From Planctomycetota bacterium (GTDB taxonomy: Bacteria > Planctomycetota > Phycisphaerae > Sedimentisphaerales > Anaerobacaceae): DNA of 64,000 nt. The stretch spans positions 1 through 64,000 of the forward strand of contig VRUL01000011.1 in NCBI GenBank assembly GCA_019456145.1, in the 5' to 3' direction. Below, piece by piece: positions 1-8,515 of this stretch (its first letter is position 1; every line of letters starts with the position of its first letter). The position numbers and the translations under genes were made by a program. A model generated the notes under the pieces. The model was given only the letters and a program-made list of their open reading frames with translations. It searched no databases and was not told the origin of the DNA.

Positions 1-194
1 ATAGTTTACCCAAACAGGGACTCATAAGATTAGTATACAAGGGCGCTTACAGAGCGCCAGAAAAAAATTTCACACCCCAAGGATTGCCCCCTAAGTCGGC
101 CGCTGGCCTTACGGGGCCTGCCACAAACCCTCAAACCTGATTCTGAAAAAGCCGAAGTCCCTAAAATTCTCTTGCCCCCCCCCGCCCCTTCCTC

Positions 195-626
195 TCACGC
201 TACCCTTAACCTGTCGCCCACTAACATATCCACAAAACAATAAAGGGCAAATCCAAGCACAAGCGCAAGGATCGTATACAATTGCCACTGACTCCTGATA
301 GTTTCCAATGATATTGTCTGGCCGATTCCGTCAACCACAGCCCCGCCCCGCTCTGTAAAGCCTGCAGCAATGCTTCGAAGAATCCCCACAACCTTACCCG
401 GAAAAACCGTAACTCCAACAGCCGCCAGAACGCCAAATACAATACACCCCGCCAGAGCGAGTCTTTCCTGCCAGATAACCCGGGCCAAAATCTCCTGCTG
501 CTCCGCTTCCTCGATCTGTCTTAACATCCTCTTGGTAAAATCAGCAGGGACCGATTCTGAATGTCTCCGCAAAGACTGTCCTAACATCTCATCAAATTTA
601 TCTTCATTTAATTTATCGGCCACCAT
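195..626 (-). CDS. Putative membrane anti-sigma-type partner of the adjacent ECF sigma factor
   Basis: About 143 aa. The first 45 residues are charged and soluble; hydrophobic segments follow at about residues 55-80 and 118-137, so the protein is probably an inner-membrane protein with a cytoplasmic N-terminus. No zinc-binding HxxxCxxC motif is seen. It lies directly after the sigma gene and overlaps its last 14 bases, which suggests translational coupling. That position and layout are typical of anti-sigma factors, so the role is inferred from context rather than sequence. The ATG at 626 is chosen because AGAGGA sits five bases upstream; a TTG one codon earlier is possible. It could instead be an unrelated small membrane protein. 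Confidence 0.6.
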   Translation of the reverse strand: MVADKLNEDKFDEMLGQSLRRHSESVPADFTKRMLRQIEEAEQQEILARVIWQERLALAGCIVFGVLAAVGVTVFPGKVVGILRSIAAGFTERGGAVVDGIGQTISLETIRSQWQLYTILALVLGFALYCFVDMLVGDRLRVA

Positions 627-1203
627 CAATATCCTCTTGGAAAGCTGCAGTTAATATTTGCTTCAATTTATCACGTCCTCTAAACAAATATGTTTTAACC
701 GTATTTTCCTTTATTTGCATTATTTTTGTAATATCAACAATACTTTTTTCTTCTCGATAGTACAGTACAACAGCCATAGCCCAAAGCCGCGGCAGCCGTT
801 CGACCGCTTCCCAAACGATTTTCTCTGTTTCTCTGTCTTGTATTGCTGCCGCCGGCTCCGGCTCTTTACTTCCACCAACCTGTTCATCCGGTTCAACTTC
901 AAGCTGCCATTGCTTTCGATTCTTCCGCAGGTAATTTATTCCCTGGCGGTACGCTATTGTCCAAAGCCACGTGCTTAATTCAGCCCGGCCGCGATATCGC
1001 CCAATACCCTTGAAAGCAGCCATAAACGTCTCACTCGCCACATCCTCAGCCTCGTCCTCTTTCAGCCCCAGTCGCCGGCAGCACAAAAAAACCGTCTCTT
1101 TGTATTTTTCAATGAACTCAGCAAACGCCTGGTGGTCACCGCCGCGAAGCAGTTGTAACCACTTTTTCTTCTTTTGCTGCCTTTGCCATATTTTCTCTAC
1201 CAA
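613..1203 (-). CDS. ECF-type RNA polymerase sigma-70 factor
   Basis: 196 aa, the usual size for an extracytoplasmic-function sigma factor that directs RNA polymerase to a stress or envelope regulon. Region 2 spans about residues 28-95, with the AEDVASETF and STWLWTIAYR motifs. Region 4 spans about 135-185 and holds a helix-turn-helix around ITKIMQIKENTVKTYLFR. The start is TTG at 1203, preceded by GAAGGAG and a C2T6 spacer; no better start was found. The stop overlaps the downstream membrane gene, so the two form a pair. Upstream at about 1237-1250 lies a small palindrome, CTGAAA-AG-TTTCAG, that could be an operator; this is unproven. Confidence 0.9.
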   Translation of the reverse strand: MVEKIWQRQQKKKKWLQLLRGGDHQAFAEFIEKYKETVFLCCRRLGLKEDEAEDVASETFMAAFKGIGRYRGRAELSTWLWTIAYRQGINYLRKNRKQWQLEVEPDEQVGGSKEPEPAAAIQDRETEKIVWEAVERLPRLWAMAVVLYYREEKSIVDITKIMQIKENTVKTYLFRGRDKLKQILTAAFQEDIDGGR

Positions 1204-1427
1204 AAAAGGCTCCTTCTATGGTTAGTCGAAAAGAAAGCCTGAAAAGTTTCAGTTTTTTCCAGAACTATTATAGAAAATATACCAAAAATTCACAGCAGAG
1301 ATATTAAACGAAAAAAAAGAAATATTGCTCATTTTTTGAAACCTGACGTCCAAAACCAGCGACTAACCAGCAAAAGACAGCAAAAACTTAAAAGAAAAGC
1401 AATTTAATAATTAAGGCAGATAAAACG

Positions 1428-1613
1428 ATGAAAACCAACTGTTATCTAAAGCCGGCCTGGACGCATAATGGCTCTATAAGAACCGACCTGCCCTTAACCG
1501 TAATCGGAAGGGCAAAGAAGGCAAAACTTATAGAAATGGTAAGCCCGGGCCAACTCTGCTGCGTCGGCAAAGTCTACCTGAAGACCAACAACGGCTTAAT
1601 AAGAATAAAATAG
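1428..1613 (+). CDS. Small hypothetical protein
   Basis: 61 aa, basic, with no membrane segment or signal peptide. The middle (LTVIGRAKKAKLIEM) and end (GKVYLKTNNGLIRIK) look like short beta strands, but no family is recognised. The ATG lies in an A-rich leader without a clear Shine-Dalgarno sequence. The next gene starts 46 bases downstream on the same strand, so the two may be co-transcribed. Coding status rests on frame length and a plausible amino-acid mix only. Confidence 0.4.
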   Translation: MKTNCYLKPAWTHNGSIRTDLPLTVIGRAKKAKLIEMVSPGQLCCVGKVYLKTNNGLIRIK

Positions 1614-1659
1614 TAGATTAAGCTCTTTAACATTAATTTAGAAACGAAAGGAGTAAAAA

Positions 1660-2073
1660 ATGGACAATATTTTGCATGGCTTGATGGTGTTGATAATACT
1701 GTTGGGTGTATCCAGCCCCATCATTGTTGTAGGCGTAATTTACTATCTTAGGAAACGCCTCGAACATACACAGATCATGGCGGCCATCGAAAAAGGCACA
1801 CCACTGTCGGATTTAATACCTCCACCTCCTCCAAAACCCAAGCCAACAGGCCCTGTGTGGATTAAATATGTCAGCACCGGAATTATGCTGATTATCATCG
1901 GGATTGGCTTTACCTTTTTTGATCCTATGAGGAATCCGGGAGCTCTTGTATTCGCGGTCCTCTGTGGCGTAGGTGCCGGGCTGCTGATTCGCGGCCTGTT
2001 GCATCGAAAGTACTACTTGAAAAACGGGATTTCAGCAGAAAACAACTCCACAGAAAAGAAAAAGTCCGCTTAA
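1660..2073 (+). CDS. Small membrane protein, DUF6249-like
   Basis: 137 aa. A membrane helix at about residues 6-29 is followed by a cytoplasmic stretch with a proline run (PPPPPKPKP at about 54-62), then two hydrophobic helices at about 70-85 and 93-110 and a charged tail. This layout matches small DUF6249-type membrane proteins, often found next to sigma/anti-sigma pairs; the family call is from memory of the pattern and is moderate. AAAGGAG lies six bases before the ATG. A 13-bp hairpin follows the stop. Its function is unknown. Confidence 0.65.
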   Translation: MDNILHGLMVLIILLGVSSPIIVVGVIYYLRKRLEHTQIMAAIEKGTPLSDLIPPPPPKPKPTGPVWIKYVSTGIMLIIIGIGFTFFDPMRNPGALVFAVLCGVGAGLLIRGLLHRKYYLKNGISAENNSTEKKKSA

Positions 2074-2104
2074 TCACCAACCCAAATACCATCTCGCAAA
2101 ATCA

Positions 2105-2134
2105 ACAGGGGCGATTCGTAAGAATCGCCCCTGT
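2105..2134 (+). terminator. Perfect 13-bp hairpin after the DUF6249-like gene
   Basis: Arms 2105-2117 and 2122-2134 are perfectly complementary with a GTAA tetraloop. There is no following T-run, so it is either a 3' stabilising hairpin or a bidirectional stop between this gene and the convergent PilZ gene. Confidence 0.5.
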
Positions 2135-2249
2135 CGCTGTTCGCTCTCTGCTCTTTCTCGCACACAATATGATATACTAATATTATTCCACGAGATGCCG
2201 TATTGCATCGAACGTAATGCGCAACTCCGGCCACAGATAAGGGTAGTTA

Positions 2250-2645
2250 TCACATCTCTGCGGTCTCAAGCGTTCTCTCTGCATCGGATTCACTTTCGCC
2301 GTCGGCCTGTTCGCCGGGCCTGAAGGGCAGCGGTTCGGCAAACTGAATCACAACACGACGCAGGAAGCTGCTTACTTCATCGATCCGTGAAATATGACCT
2401 GAGCGGGTAAAATTTGCCATATCGAACGAATCATCCGGGCCGAAGTGAGGGACACTGAAGCGAGCGGTTATATGCTGGCCAATGTATGGACAACTATTGT
2501 CGGCGTGGCAGGTAAATGCCGCACCACTGCTGGAAATATCAATCATCTGGCCCTGTGAAAGAACTTCGTTAAAGTCCTCGGCGAACCAGATAGGCCAATA
2601 ATAACGCAGTCTTTGTTCTGTTCTTCGCTCGGCTGTTTCATTCAT
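2250..2645 (-). CDS. PilZ domain protein (c-di-GMP receptor candidate)
   Basis: 131 aa single-domain protein. PilZ domains bind cyclic di-GMP through an N-terminal RxxxR motif and a D/NxSxxG motif. Here RRTEQRLR (about residues 7-14) and IDISSSGAAF (about 36-45) fit both. The C-terminal 25 residues are acidic and probably disordered. GAGGGTG lies upstream of the ATG. No neighbour indicates which process it controls; motility, exopolysaccharide or a surface switch are the usual options. Confidence 0.85.
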   Translation of the reverse strand: MNETAERRTEQRLRYYWPIWFAEDFNEVLSQGQMIDISSSGAAFTCHADNSCPYIGQHITARFSVPHFGPDDSFDMANFTRSGHISRIDEVSSFLRRVVIQFAEPLPFRPGEQADGESESDAERTLETAEM

Positions 2646-2972
2646 TTTTACACCCTCAAAAAACTATTGGCTTCTGTGCCTTGAAATCGACAAATTTAAA
2701 AGGCTACTTTACGAGCGATTGTCGAAAAAATCACCGAGGACTGAGTTGATAAGGCAGATTGGCTTATTCTAAGTTCAGTAAGGACCGAATGGGCAGGCTA
2801 ACTTTTTTGCAGGTTTTCCCATTTCCCGGCTTACGGGCAAATATACTCCTATAATCCACCGCTGTCTTAGAGTAAAAGCTGGCAAAAAATAAGATTTTAT
2901 TTAGACTAAAACAGGCAGTTCGAGTGTATTACAGTTATCGTCGAAGCCGAAACACACCTCGCCAGGAAATTT
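2646..2972. other. Spacer with no gene seen
   Basis: Upstream region of the PilZ gene. No open frame, RNA or clear promoter could be supported in these roughly 330 bases. Confidence 0.5.
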
Positions 2973-3121
2973 ATGGTGTATCAAAAGACTACCAAAGGTG
3001 AAAGCGTAACACTATTAATGTTAATAGATTACCCCCCACAGGCCCAAAAGACATTTATGAGGCAGGCGCCCCGCACGACGCTGAGGTTAAAGTAATAGAC
3101 AATCTTGACGAAGGAAAATGA
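2973..3121 (+). pseudogene. Possible frameshifted small gene remnant
   Basis: From the ATG at 2973 one frame reads protein-like text up to YPPQAQK. At a run of four A (about 3047-3050) the protein-like text moves to the next frame (DIYEAGAPHDAEVKVIDNL) and ends with TGA at 3119-3121. A terminator-like hairpin follows 25 bases later on the same strand. The combination suggests a short gene broken by a one-base indel, or a sequencing error. The family is not recognised, and both halves are short enough for this to be chance. Confidence 0.3.
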
Positions 3122-3146
3122 ATAAACGTATAATTTAAATATTCTC

Positions 3147-3177
3147 AAGGCTGGTCTGGTTTAGCTCGGCCTTTTTT
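3147..3177 (+). terminator. Rho-independent terminator
   Basis: AAGGCTGG (3147-3154) pairs with CTCGGCCTT (ending 3173) with two wobbles and an 11-base loop, followed by a T6 run. It is oriented on the plus strand, just before the convergent murD stop. Confidence 0.5.
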
Positions 3178-3190
3178 ATGCGCCTCATAA

Positions 3191-4651
3191 TCAATCTCTG
3201 ATTTTCTGCACGAGTTTGACAAACTGCCAGCCGCGCTGCTGGAAGTTCTCAAACATATCGTAGCTTGCGCAGGCAGGACTCAGCAGGACAACATCGCCGC
3301 TTTCTGAGAGCTGGTTCGCTAATTGGACTGCTTCAGCAAGAGAATTGACAAGCTCAATTCGCGTATTCCGTATTGTGTCTTGTGCCTTGAGGCTTGTGTC
3401 TTGGGTCTTGCGTATTGCATCTGCGATTCTTTCGGCGGTCTGTCCGAACAGGATAGCAGCCTTGGCGCTTTCGGCTATTTTTTGGCCGAGTTCATCGAAA
3501 GCCACTTTTTTATCATATCCGCCGGCAATAATAATTGTCGGCTGCTCAAAAGCCTCAATCGCGGCTATTGCACTTTCGGGCGTGGTAGCTTTCGAATCGT
3601 TGTACCAGGACACGCCGTTTACTTGCGCGGCCAATTCGAGACGATGAGGCAGTGCCTTAAACTGCGGCAAGGAAGTTCTGAGCTGGTCATCGTCAATGCC
3701 AAAATGCCTGGCAATGGCCACAGCAGCGGCAAGGTTCGAAAGATTAGCTCTGCCCGGCAAGCCGAAACTCTTACGGATTCTCTCACTTATATCGCCGGCT
3801 GAAAATATGATGCAAATCCTGCCGGCATCTTTCTTGTATTTATCAAACCATTCCGCACCGATTTTGTCCTCAGCATTGAAGATAGATACGGCAGGTCTGT
3901 TTTCAGTAGGGTGGGGCTTGCCCCACCAAGTTTTGTTCGGTGGGCTAAAGCCCACCCTACGTAACTGAAATTTGAAGATATTCTCCTTGGCGGCACAATA
4001 ATCTTCAAATGTGCCGTAGCGGTCAAGGTGGTTTGGTGTAAGGTTCGTCAAGAGTGCAACTGTCGGTGCTTGTTGGATTTGCGCTAATTGTTCTATCTGA
4101 AAACTTGATAACTCCAGCACAACCAAATCATCGGGAGCAATTTTGTCTAACCTGGTTAATAACGGCTCGTTGCCGATATTGCCGCTGAGCCACACTTTTT
4201 CTTCTCCGGCACTCTTGAGCAGATGGGCCGTCAGTGCCGCTGTTGTGCTTTTACCATTGGCTCCAGTTATACCGATTATCTGCGCAGGACAAAGCTGGAA
4301 AAATATGTTTATCTGGGATGTGATGAATTTCTTGTGGCTTCGGGCAATTTCGAGAAACTCATTATCGCCGGGCACAGCGGGATTGGCGATTATAATATCG
4401 GCTTGCTCAAAATCTACGGGGTCGTGTGAGCCAAGATGAAATTCAATATCAGGAAATTCTTCGAGCTGACTTATCGAATCGCTCAACTGCCGGCGCGAAG
4501 TCAAATCTGTTATTATTACTTTCGCACCAGCTTTTGCGGCAAATTTAGCGGCATCAACTCCGCCGCCGAACCGTCCCAGGCCCATAATCAGGACTTTTTT
4601 GCCTGCAAAATCGTATTGCGTATTGCGTATTGCGTATGTCGTATGTCGCAT
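3191..4651 (-). CDS. murD: UDP-N-acetylmuramoyl-L-alanine--D-glutamate ligase, with in-frame repeat insertions
   Basis: 486 aa; MurD is normally about 440-450. It adds D-glutamate to UDP-MurNAc-L-Ala in the cytoplasm for peptidoglycan synthesis. Visible are the N-terminal nucleotide fold (GLGRFGGG), the ATP-binding GITGANGKSTT, the central LELSSFQIEQL and NHLDRYG, the C-terminal WYNDSKATTPES, and LLSPACASYDMF. Three stretches look foreign: the first 13 residues, coded by 7-base repeats; about 20 residues including VGFSPPNKTWWGKPHP, coded by a palindrome at 3906-3960; and about 15 residues including KTQDTSLKAQDT at 3361-3420. No start codon is available between the repeat and the first beta strand, so initiation at 4651 inside repeat-derived sequence is likely. 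It stands alone, not in a dcw cluster. Confidence 0.95.
   Translation of the reverse strand: MRHTTYAIRNTQYDFAGKKVLIMGLGRFGGGVDAAKFAAKAGAKVIITDLTSRRQLSDSISQLEEFPDIEFHLGSHDPVDFEQADIIIANPAVPGDNEFLEIARSHKKFITSQINIFFQLCPAQIIGITGANGKSTTAALTAHLLKSAGEEKVWLSGNIGNEPLLTRLDKIAPDDLVVLELSSFQIEQLAQIQQAPTVALLTNLTPNHLDRYGTFEDYCAAKENIFKFQLRRVGFSPPNKTWWGKPHPTENRPAVSIFNAEDKIGAEWFDKYKKDAGRICIIFSAGDISERIRKSFGLPGRANLSNLAAAVAIARHFGIDDDQLRTSLPQFKALPHRLELAAQVNGVSWYNDSKATTPESAIAAIEAFEQPTIIIAGGYDKKVAFDELGQKIAESAKAAILFGQTAERIADAIRKTQDTSLKAQDTIRNTRIELVNSLAEAVQLANQLSESGDVVLLSPACASYDMFENFQQRGWQFVKLVQKIRD
3361..3420 (-). repeat. Degenerate dispersed repeat inside the murD C-terminal domain
   Basis: Tandem-like text of CGTATT/GTGTCTTG/GCCTTGAG units, read on the minus strand as KTQDTSLKAQDTIRNTR. 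It sits between conserved AERIADAI and IELVNSLAEAV, where typical MurD has only a short loop. Confidence 0.6.
3906..3960 (-). repeat. Palindromic element inserted in frame in murD
   Basis: 55 bp. The ends GTAGGGTGGG and CCCACCCTAC are perfect inverted repeats. Inside are two local hairpins, GGTGGGGC-TT-GCCCCACC and GGTGGGCT-AA-AGCCCACC, so it can fold as one long stem or two short ones. It adds about 20 residues between AAKENIFKFQ and AVSIFNAED. Confidence 0.75.
4612..4648 (-). repeat. 7-base tandem repeat at the murD start
   Basis: Five near-identical 7-base units (CGACATA twice, CGCAATA three times) directly follow the ATG on the minus strand and code for the first residues of MurD. The unit length is not a multiple of three. 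Confidence 0.7.
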
Positions 4652-4695
4652 CCGTTCTTATTTGCCGCTGAGAACACAGAAACCGCTTAGTAAAT

Positions 4696-6435
4696 TCACA
4701 TGCCTGCCAGCCAGTTTTCTGTGAAAAACGTCAAATCCAATTCATTGATAATCCTATCGTTAGGATCGGAGATATCGCAAACCGCATTCCAATTGCCATC
4801 ATTGGGATCACTCTGCCAGGCCGAGCCTAATACAGCAAAATCGAGGAAATTTACGCCATCGGGACAAACGAAATCGCCATAATTGCTAAATTCACAGGCC
4901 ATTCGTGGATAATCCAAGCCATCCACACACATTCGCCAGATATCTTCGGTCCCGTTGGCACTTTCACCCACAAAATCCCAGCCCGCGTCAGTAAAAGTGC
5001 TTTTAGTCTGCATCTCGACCGTTGTCTTACCTGTTCCTCCCCAGCTCCACGACTGTTCGCTGGTCTGCTCGTCCCAAAATGAGTTAATAACGCTTCCTCC
5101 GCTGGTATAGCCGACCAGTCCACCTATAAAACCTGAGGCACCATCGACCTGGCAAGTGGAATAGCAACCCGCTATCACGTCACTATTTTGTCCAACCAGC
5201 CCTCCCACGTAGCTGTTCTGTCCAAAAACATACCCACCATCAACATAACTGTCTACAAGCTGACCTTCGTATATTTCACCCGCCAGACCGCCAGCGCGAA
5301 AACCTCCTGATACCTGTACGCCTCGCGCCCAGCAGTTTCGCACTACACCACCATACAACAAACCTGCCAAGGCCCCTGCGCCATTTCCTAAACTAACGCT
5401 CACATTTGGATCCTCCAGCCCCAAATCCCTTACCTCGCTATTGGCGCCAAGGCACCCAAACAATCCCATGCGACTGACAAATCCCTCAATTGTGTAGGTA
5501 AAATTCGAGATCACATGTCCGCCACCGTCAAAAACACCCATAAAAGGCTCTTGCCAGTCCGTGCTGATAATATGGAACTGATGGCCCGTATAGCCGGACA
5601 AGTCAATGTCTTCTATGAGCCTGAAATGCTTGTCCCAGTCTTCGGGGTTATCGGCTATCTGGATCATCTGCTCGGCCGTATAGACCAGGTACGGGTCCTC
5701 TGCCGTACCTCCGCCTCCTCCATATTTGATACCTGCGCACTCCACCTCAAGTACTGGCCAGAAGTCAGGAAATTCTGTATCGCGCGAATAGAAATACGCC
5801 CACTTGTCCAAGCACGCATCGCACATCTTCAGAACAACACTGTACACACCGTCACCGTTGTAAGCGACATTCACGTCCTCTCCCACTTCCCAGTACATAT
5901 AGTCCAGGTGGGCCTGAACAACATCCGATGGCACGCTGCTGAAACTCGTAGGACAGTTGTTCCACGTGATCGTCTCCTCGCTCCAACCGTCATCCGCTAA
6001 ATAGTGAGCACCCACAAACGCATCTACATTGCTTACAAGGCGGCCGTCTAAACGGACCTTCGCCGAAATGATAGAACTGCCCTCCGGTATCCGGGAAAGA
6101 TCGAACTTCAGGTACCCCCAATACTCCAGACCGCCGTTGCCTGTACGCACTTCTTCATCAAAACCATAGTTCACTTCAGGGTCCCACTCGCTTACATACG
6201 CATCCTCAGAAATGTCCACAACAACCGTAAATGAGGGGCCGTTGGAGTCCGTCAGACTGGCCCCGGCCATGCCGTTCCGCTTTTCTCCACTGTAAACAAA
6301 GGTAGACTTATTCGCCTTCCCGTCGTCTCCTCCCCGCTTGGCAAATGCTGCTTCAATCGTACCAAACATGATAAGAACAACAAATGCGATAACAAGCCCC
6401 CGTCTCGCAAATACTCCAACTCCAGAAAATCTCAT
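4696..6435 (-). CDS. Secreted protein with DNRLRE domain, GLUG repeats and dockerin-like C-terminus
   Basis: About 579 aa. The start at 6435 is preferred: GAGGTG lies upstream and the product begins with a signal peptide (FARRGLVIAFVVLIMFG). A DNRLRE-type domain spans about residues 50-235 (AYVSEWDPEVNYGFDEE, WGYLKFDLSRIP). GLUG-type repeats span about 240-495 (GGLAGE, GGLVGQ, GGLVGY, then SFWDEQTSEQ). The last 60 residues carry two Asp/Asn-rich EF-hand-like units ending DLTFFTENWLAG, as in dockerin-like tails common in Phycisphaerae surface proteins. A role in adhesion or in a surface complex is inferred; no catalytic domain is seen. Confidence 0.8.
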   Translation of the reverse strand: MRFSGVGVFARRGLVIAFVVLIMFGTIEAAFAKRGGDDGKANKSTFVYSGEKRNGMAGASLTDSNGPSFTVVVDISEDAYVSEWDPEVNYGFDEEVRTGNGGLEYWGYLKFDLSRIPEGSSIISAKVRLDGRLVSNVDAFVGAHYLADDGWSEETITWNNCPTSFSSVPSDVVQAHLDYMYWEVGEDVNVAYNGDGVYSVVLKMCDACLDKWAYFYSRDTEFPDFWPVLEVECAGIKYGGGGGTAEDPYLVYTAEQMIQIADNPEDWDKHFRLIEDIDLSGYTGHQFHIISTDWQEPFMGVFDGGGHVISNFTYTIEGFVSRMGLFGCLGANSEVRDLGLEDPNVSVSLGNGAGALAGLLYGGVVRNCWARGVQVSGGFRAGGLAGEIYEGQLVDSYVDGGYVFGQNSYVGGLVGQNSDVIAGCYSTCQVDGASGFIGGLVGYTSGGSVINSFWDEQTSEQSWSWGGTGKTTVEMQTKSTFTDAGWDFVGESANGTEDIWRMCVDGLDYPRMACEFSNYGDFVCPDGVNFLDFAVLGSAWQSDPNDGNWNAVCDISDPNDRIINELDLTFFTENWLAGM

Positions 6436-6708
6436 CGTTTCACCTCGCCATATTGAACAAAAAATAGTAACTCCCCAGATCCAAACCATATCCAGTCAAA
6501 TCCAACTTGACTACTTAATATTTGGCATAGGGAGGTAAAAGTAAAAAGCAGGTGATAATAATGCAACAGACATTTATTGAATTTCTTCTCAAAAATCTCA
6601 TATCACTCCTCCAGCTAAAAACAAACCAAAAAACACCGCTGCCTCTAAAGAAATCTTTATACCATTCTATCAGACGATAATCAAACCTTTTCTCTCAGGC
6701 ACAAAACA

Positions 6709-7659
6709 CTATATCAGAGTCTGCATGGCGTTCGCCAATTCGACCTTTGCGTCGATGACGGCCTGCTCGATGCACCTTTTCCAGTCATCTCCGAACTGGT
6801 CTTTATATTGCGGCTTTTCATAGGCATAGATTATCGAACGTGAAGCGTTGATTAAAGCTCCGCTGCCGTCGGGTTTGCAGAATCGCACACAGTCGGCTGC
6901 AGAAGCACCCTGGGAGCCGTAGCCCGGCACAAGAAACCATATCTTATCATACTTTTGGCGCAGAGCAGTTGTTACCCGCGGCGCAGTGCCGCCTACTACC
7001 ATTCCGATGTTACTGTAGCCGTTGCTTCCAATTCGTTCGGCTTTATTGGCAATTTCGCCAACGACTTCAGCGAGCTTTTCATACATTTTTAGGCCTTGAG
7101 CGTCGGCAAAATCCTGAATTTCTGCCGCGGAAGGGTTGCTGGTGCGGACCAATACGAAAAGCCCTTTGCCCTGCTTGTCGGCCATATCCGCAAAAGGCTC
7201 AATACCATCAGTTCCCAGGTAGCCGTTGACGGTTATGGCGTCTGGCGCAAGAGTGTCCTCAAGGCCTGCTAATTCCGGATTCTCCAGATGAGCAGCGGCG
7301 TAAAGCTTCGCGGTATGGCCGATATCGCCTCGTTTTACGTCGCCGATTATTTCCAGGCCCAAATCGTCAGCCTCGGAAATCAACGCATAGTAAGTCTCTA
7401 CGCCTTCCCATAGATACTTTTCAAAAAAAGCGATATTTATCTTCAGAGCCGGTATCATCGGCGCTACGATTCGCATCGTCTGGGTGCAAAAATCGAAGAT
7501 TGCATCCACGGCAGCATTTGCGTCAAACTCATCGTTCATCTGGCGATGATCTCTTATCGCCAAGGGGAGTCTGCTGTAAACCGGGTCCAAACCGACAACC
7601 AAAGAGGTTCTCTTGCTTTTTACGGCATCGAAGAGACGATCGCCAAAATGACTCGCCAT
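6709..7659 (-). CDS. pyrF: Orotidine 5'-phosphate decarboxylase, type 2
   Basis: 316 aa, the length of the longer type 2 OMP decarboxylases. It converts OMP to UMP, the last step of de novo pyrimidine synthesis, in the cytoplasm. Visible are the substrate-binding VVGLDP near residue 21, the catalytic DVKRGDIGHTA near residue 108, and the late phosphate-binding VPGYGSQGA and INASRSI. It is divergent from the next gene, with a promoter-bearing spacer between them. No other pyr gene is nearby. Confidence 0.95.
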   Translation of the reverse strand: MASHFGDRLFDAVKSKRTSLVVGLDPVYSRLPLAIRDHRQMNDEFDANAAVDAIFDFCTQTMRIVAPMIPALKINIAFFEKYLWEGVETYYALISEADDLGLEIIGDVKRGDIGHTAKLYAAAHLENPELAGLEDTLAPDAITVNGYLGTDGIEPFADMADKQGKGLFVLVRTSNPSAAEIQDFADAQGLKMYEKLAEVVGEIANKAERIGSNGYSNIGMVVGGTAPRVTTALRQKYDKIWFLVPGYGSQGASAADCVRFCKPDGSGALINASRSIIYAYEKPQYKDQFGDDWKRCIEQAVIDAKVELANAMQTLI

Positions 7660-7716
7660 AAGCTAATATCCTTCCAATTGATTATTGAAAAAAACGTAAA
7701 TCCCGATCTTAAACAA

Positions 7717-7744
7717 TTGAGAATAATTAATAATCGATTATAAT
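7717..7744 (+). promoter_or_regulatory. Sigma-70-type promoter
   Basis: TTGAGA at 7717-7722, a 16-base spacer, then TATAAT at 7739-7744. It sits 45 bases upstream of the plus-strand gene at 7790. Confidence 0.6.
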
Positions 7745-7789
7745 CATACTGATAGCATCGAGCAAGGTAGAAAATGATTATGAGTAATT

Positions 7790-8515
7790 ATGAGTAATAA
7801 AGATACAGATAAAAAATTAAAAGTCGGCAAAAAAAGGAAATTCAAAAAGCGATATTGGCTTTTGCTTGACCTGGTTTTGGCGATTATTATCTTCACTTTA
7901 CTATTTCACAAGCCCGCTCGTTATAAACCCCAGGATACGGTACCGGCCGGGAACAATCAGGACCAGATCAATCCGTATCTCACAAATGTATTGCTGCCTC
8001 AACTTTACAACGGCGCACAGCACCAAGAGCCGTTTGACCTTGTCGTCATCCAGAAAGGGATAAACGAAACAATCTCCCAATATCAGTGGCCGCAAGAGTC
8101 CAACGGCGTGGTTTTATCCGCGCCTACGGTGTTTTTCGTGCCTGAGGGCATAGTATTAATGGGAACGGCAAATATAAAAGGCGCTGAACTGGTCGTTACC
8201 GTTGTGGCCAGGCCCAGCCTTGATGAACAGGGCCTATTGCATCTGCGGGTAGAGAAAGTAAAAATCGGCGCTATGAATATTACCCCCATTGCCAGGCTGA
8301 TGGCCAAAAGAATGTACGCGGAAAGACTCGCAACCGTGAATGTAGATACAGAGAATTTGCGGGCGAAGATAGCAGCGTCATTACTGAATGACGAACCTTT
8401 TGAGCCTATCATCAATGTCAGGGATATTTTTGACGATGTGGATAAGAAAGTAAGGGTGGAAAAAGTAACTATTACACAAAAGAAACTCATACTGCGCCTG
8501 GTCCCAGCTTCATAG
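7790..8515 (+). CDS. Membrane-anchored hypothetical protein
   Basis: 241 aa. A very basic N-terminus (KKLKVGKKRKFKKRYW) is followed by one membrane helix at about residues 24-39, so the bulk lies outside the cytoplasm. The rest is alternating strands and one helix, with no cysteines or recognised active site. The layout resembles YpmS/DUF2140-like anchored proteins, but this is weak. The leader repeats ATGAGTAAT twice, and the upstream ATGs run into a stop, so 7790 is the only usable start. Its function is unknown. Confidence 0.7.
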   Translation: MSNKDTDKKLKVGKKRKFKKRYWLLLDLVLAIIIFTLLFHKPARYKPQDTVPAGNNQDQINPYLTNVLLPQLYNGAQHQEPFDLVVIQKGINETISQYQWPQESNGVVLSAPTVFFVPEGIVLMGTANIKGAELVVTVVARPSLDEQGLLHLRVEKVKIGAMNITPIARLMAKRMYAERLATVNVDTENLRAKIAASLLNDEPFEPIINVRDIFDDVDKKVRVEKVTITQKKLILRLVPAS

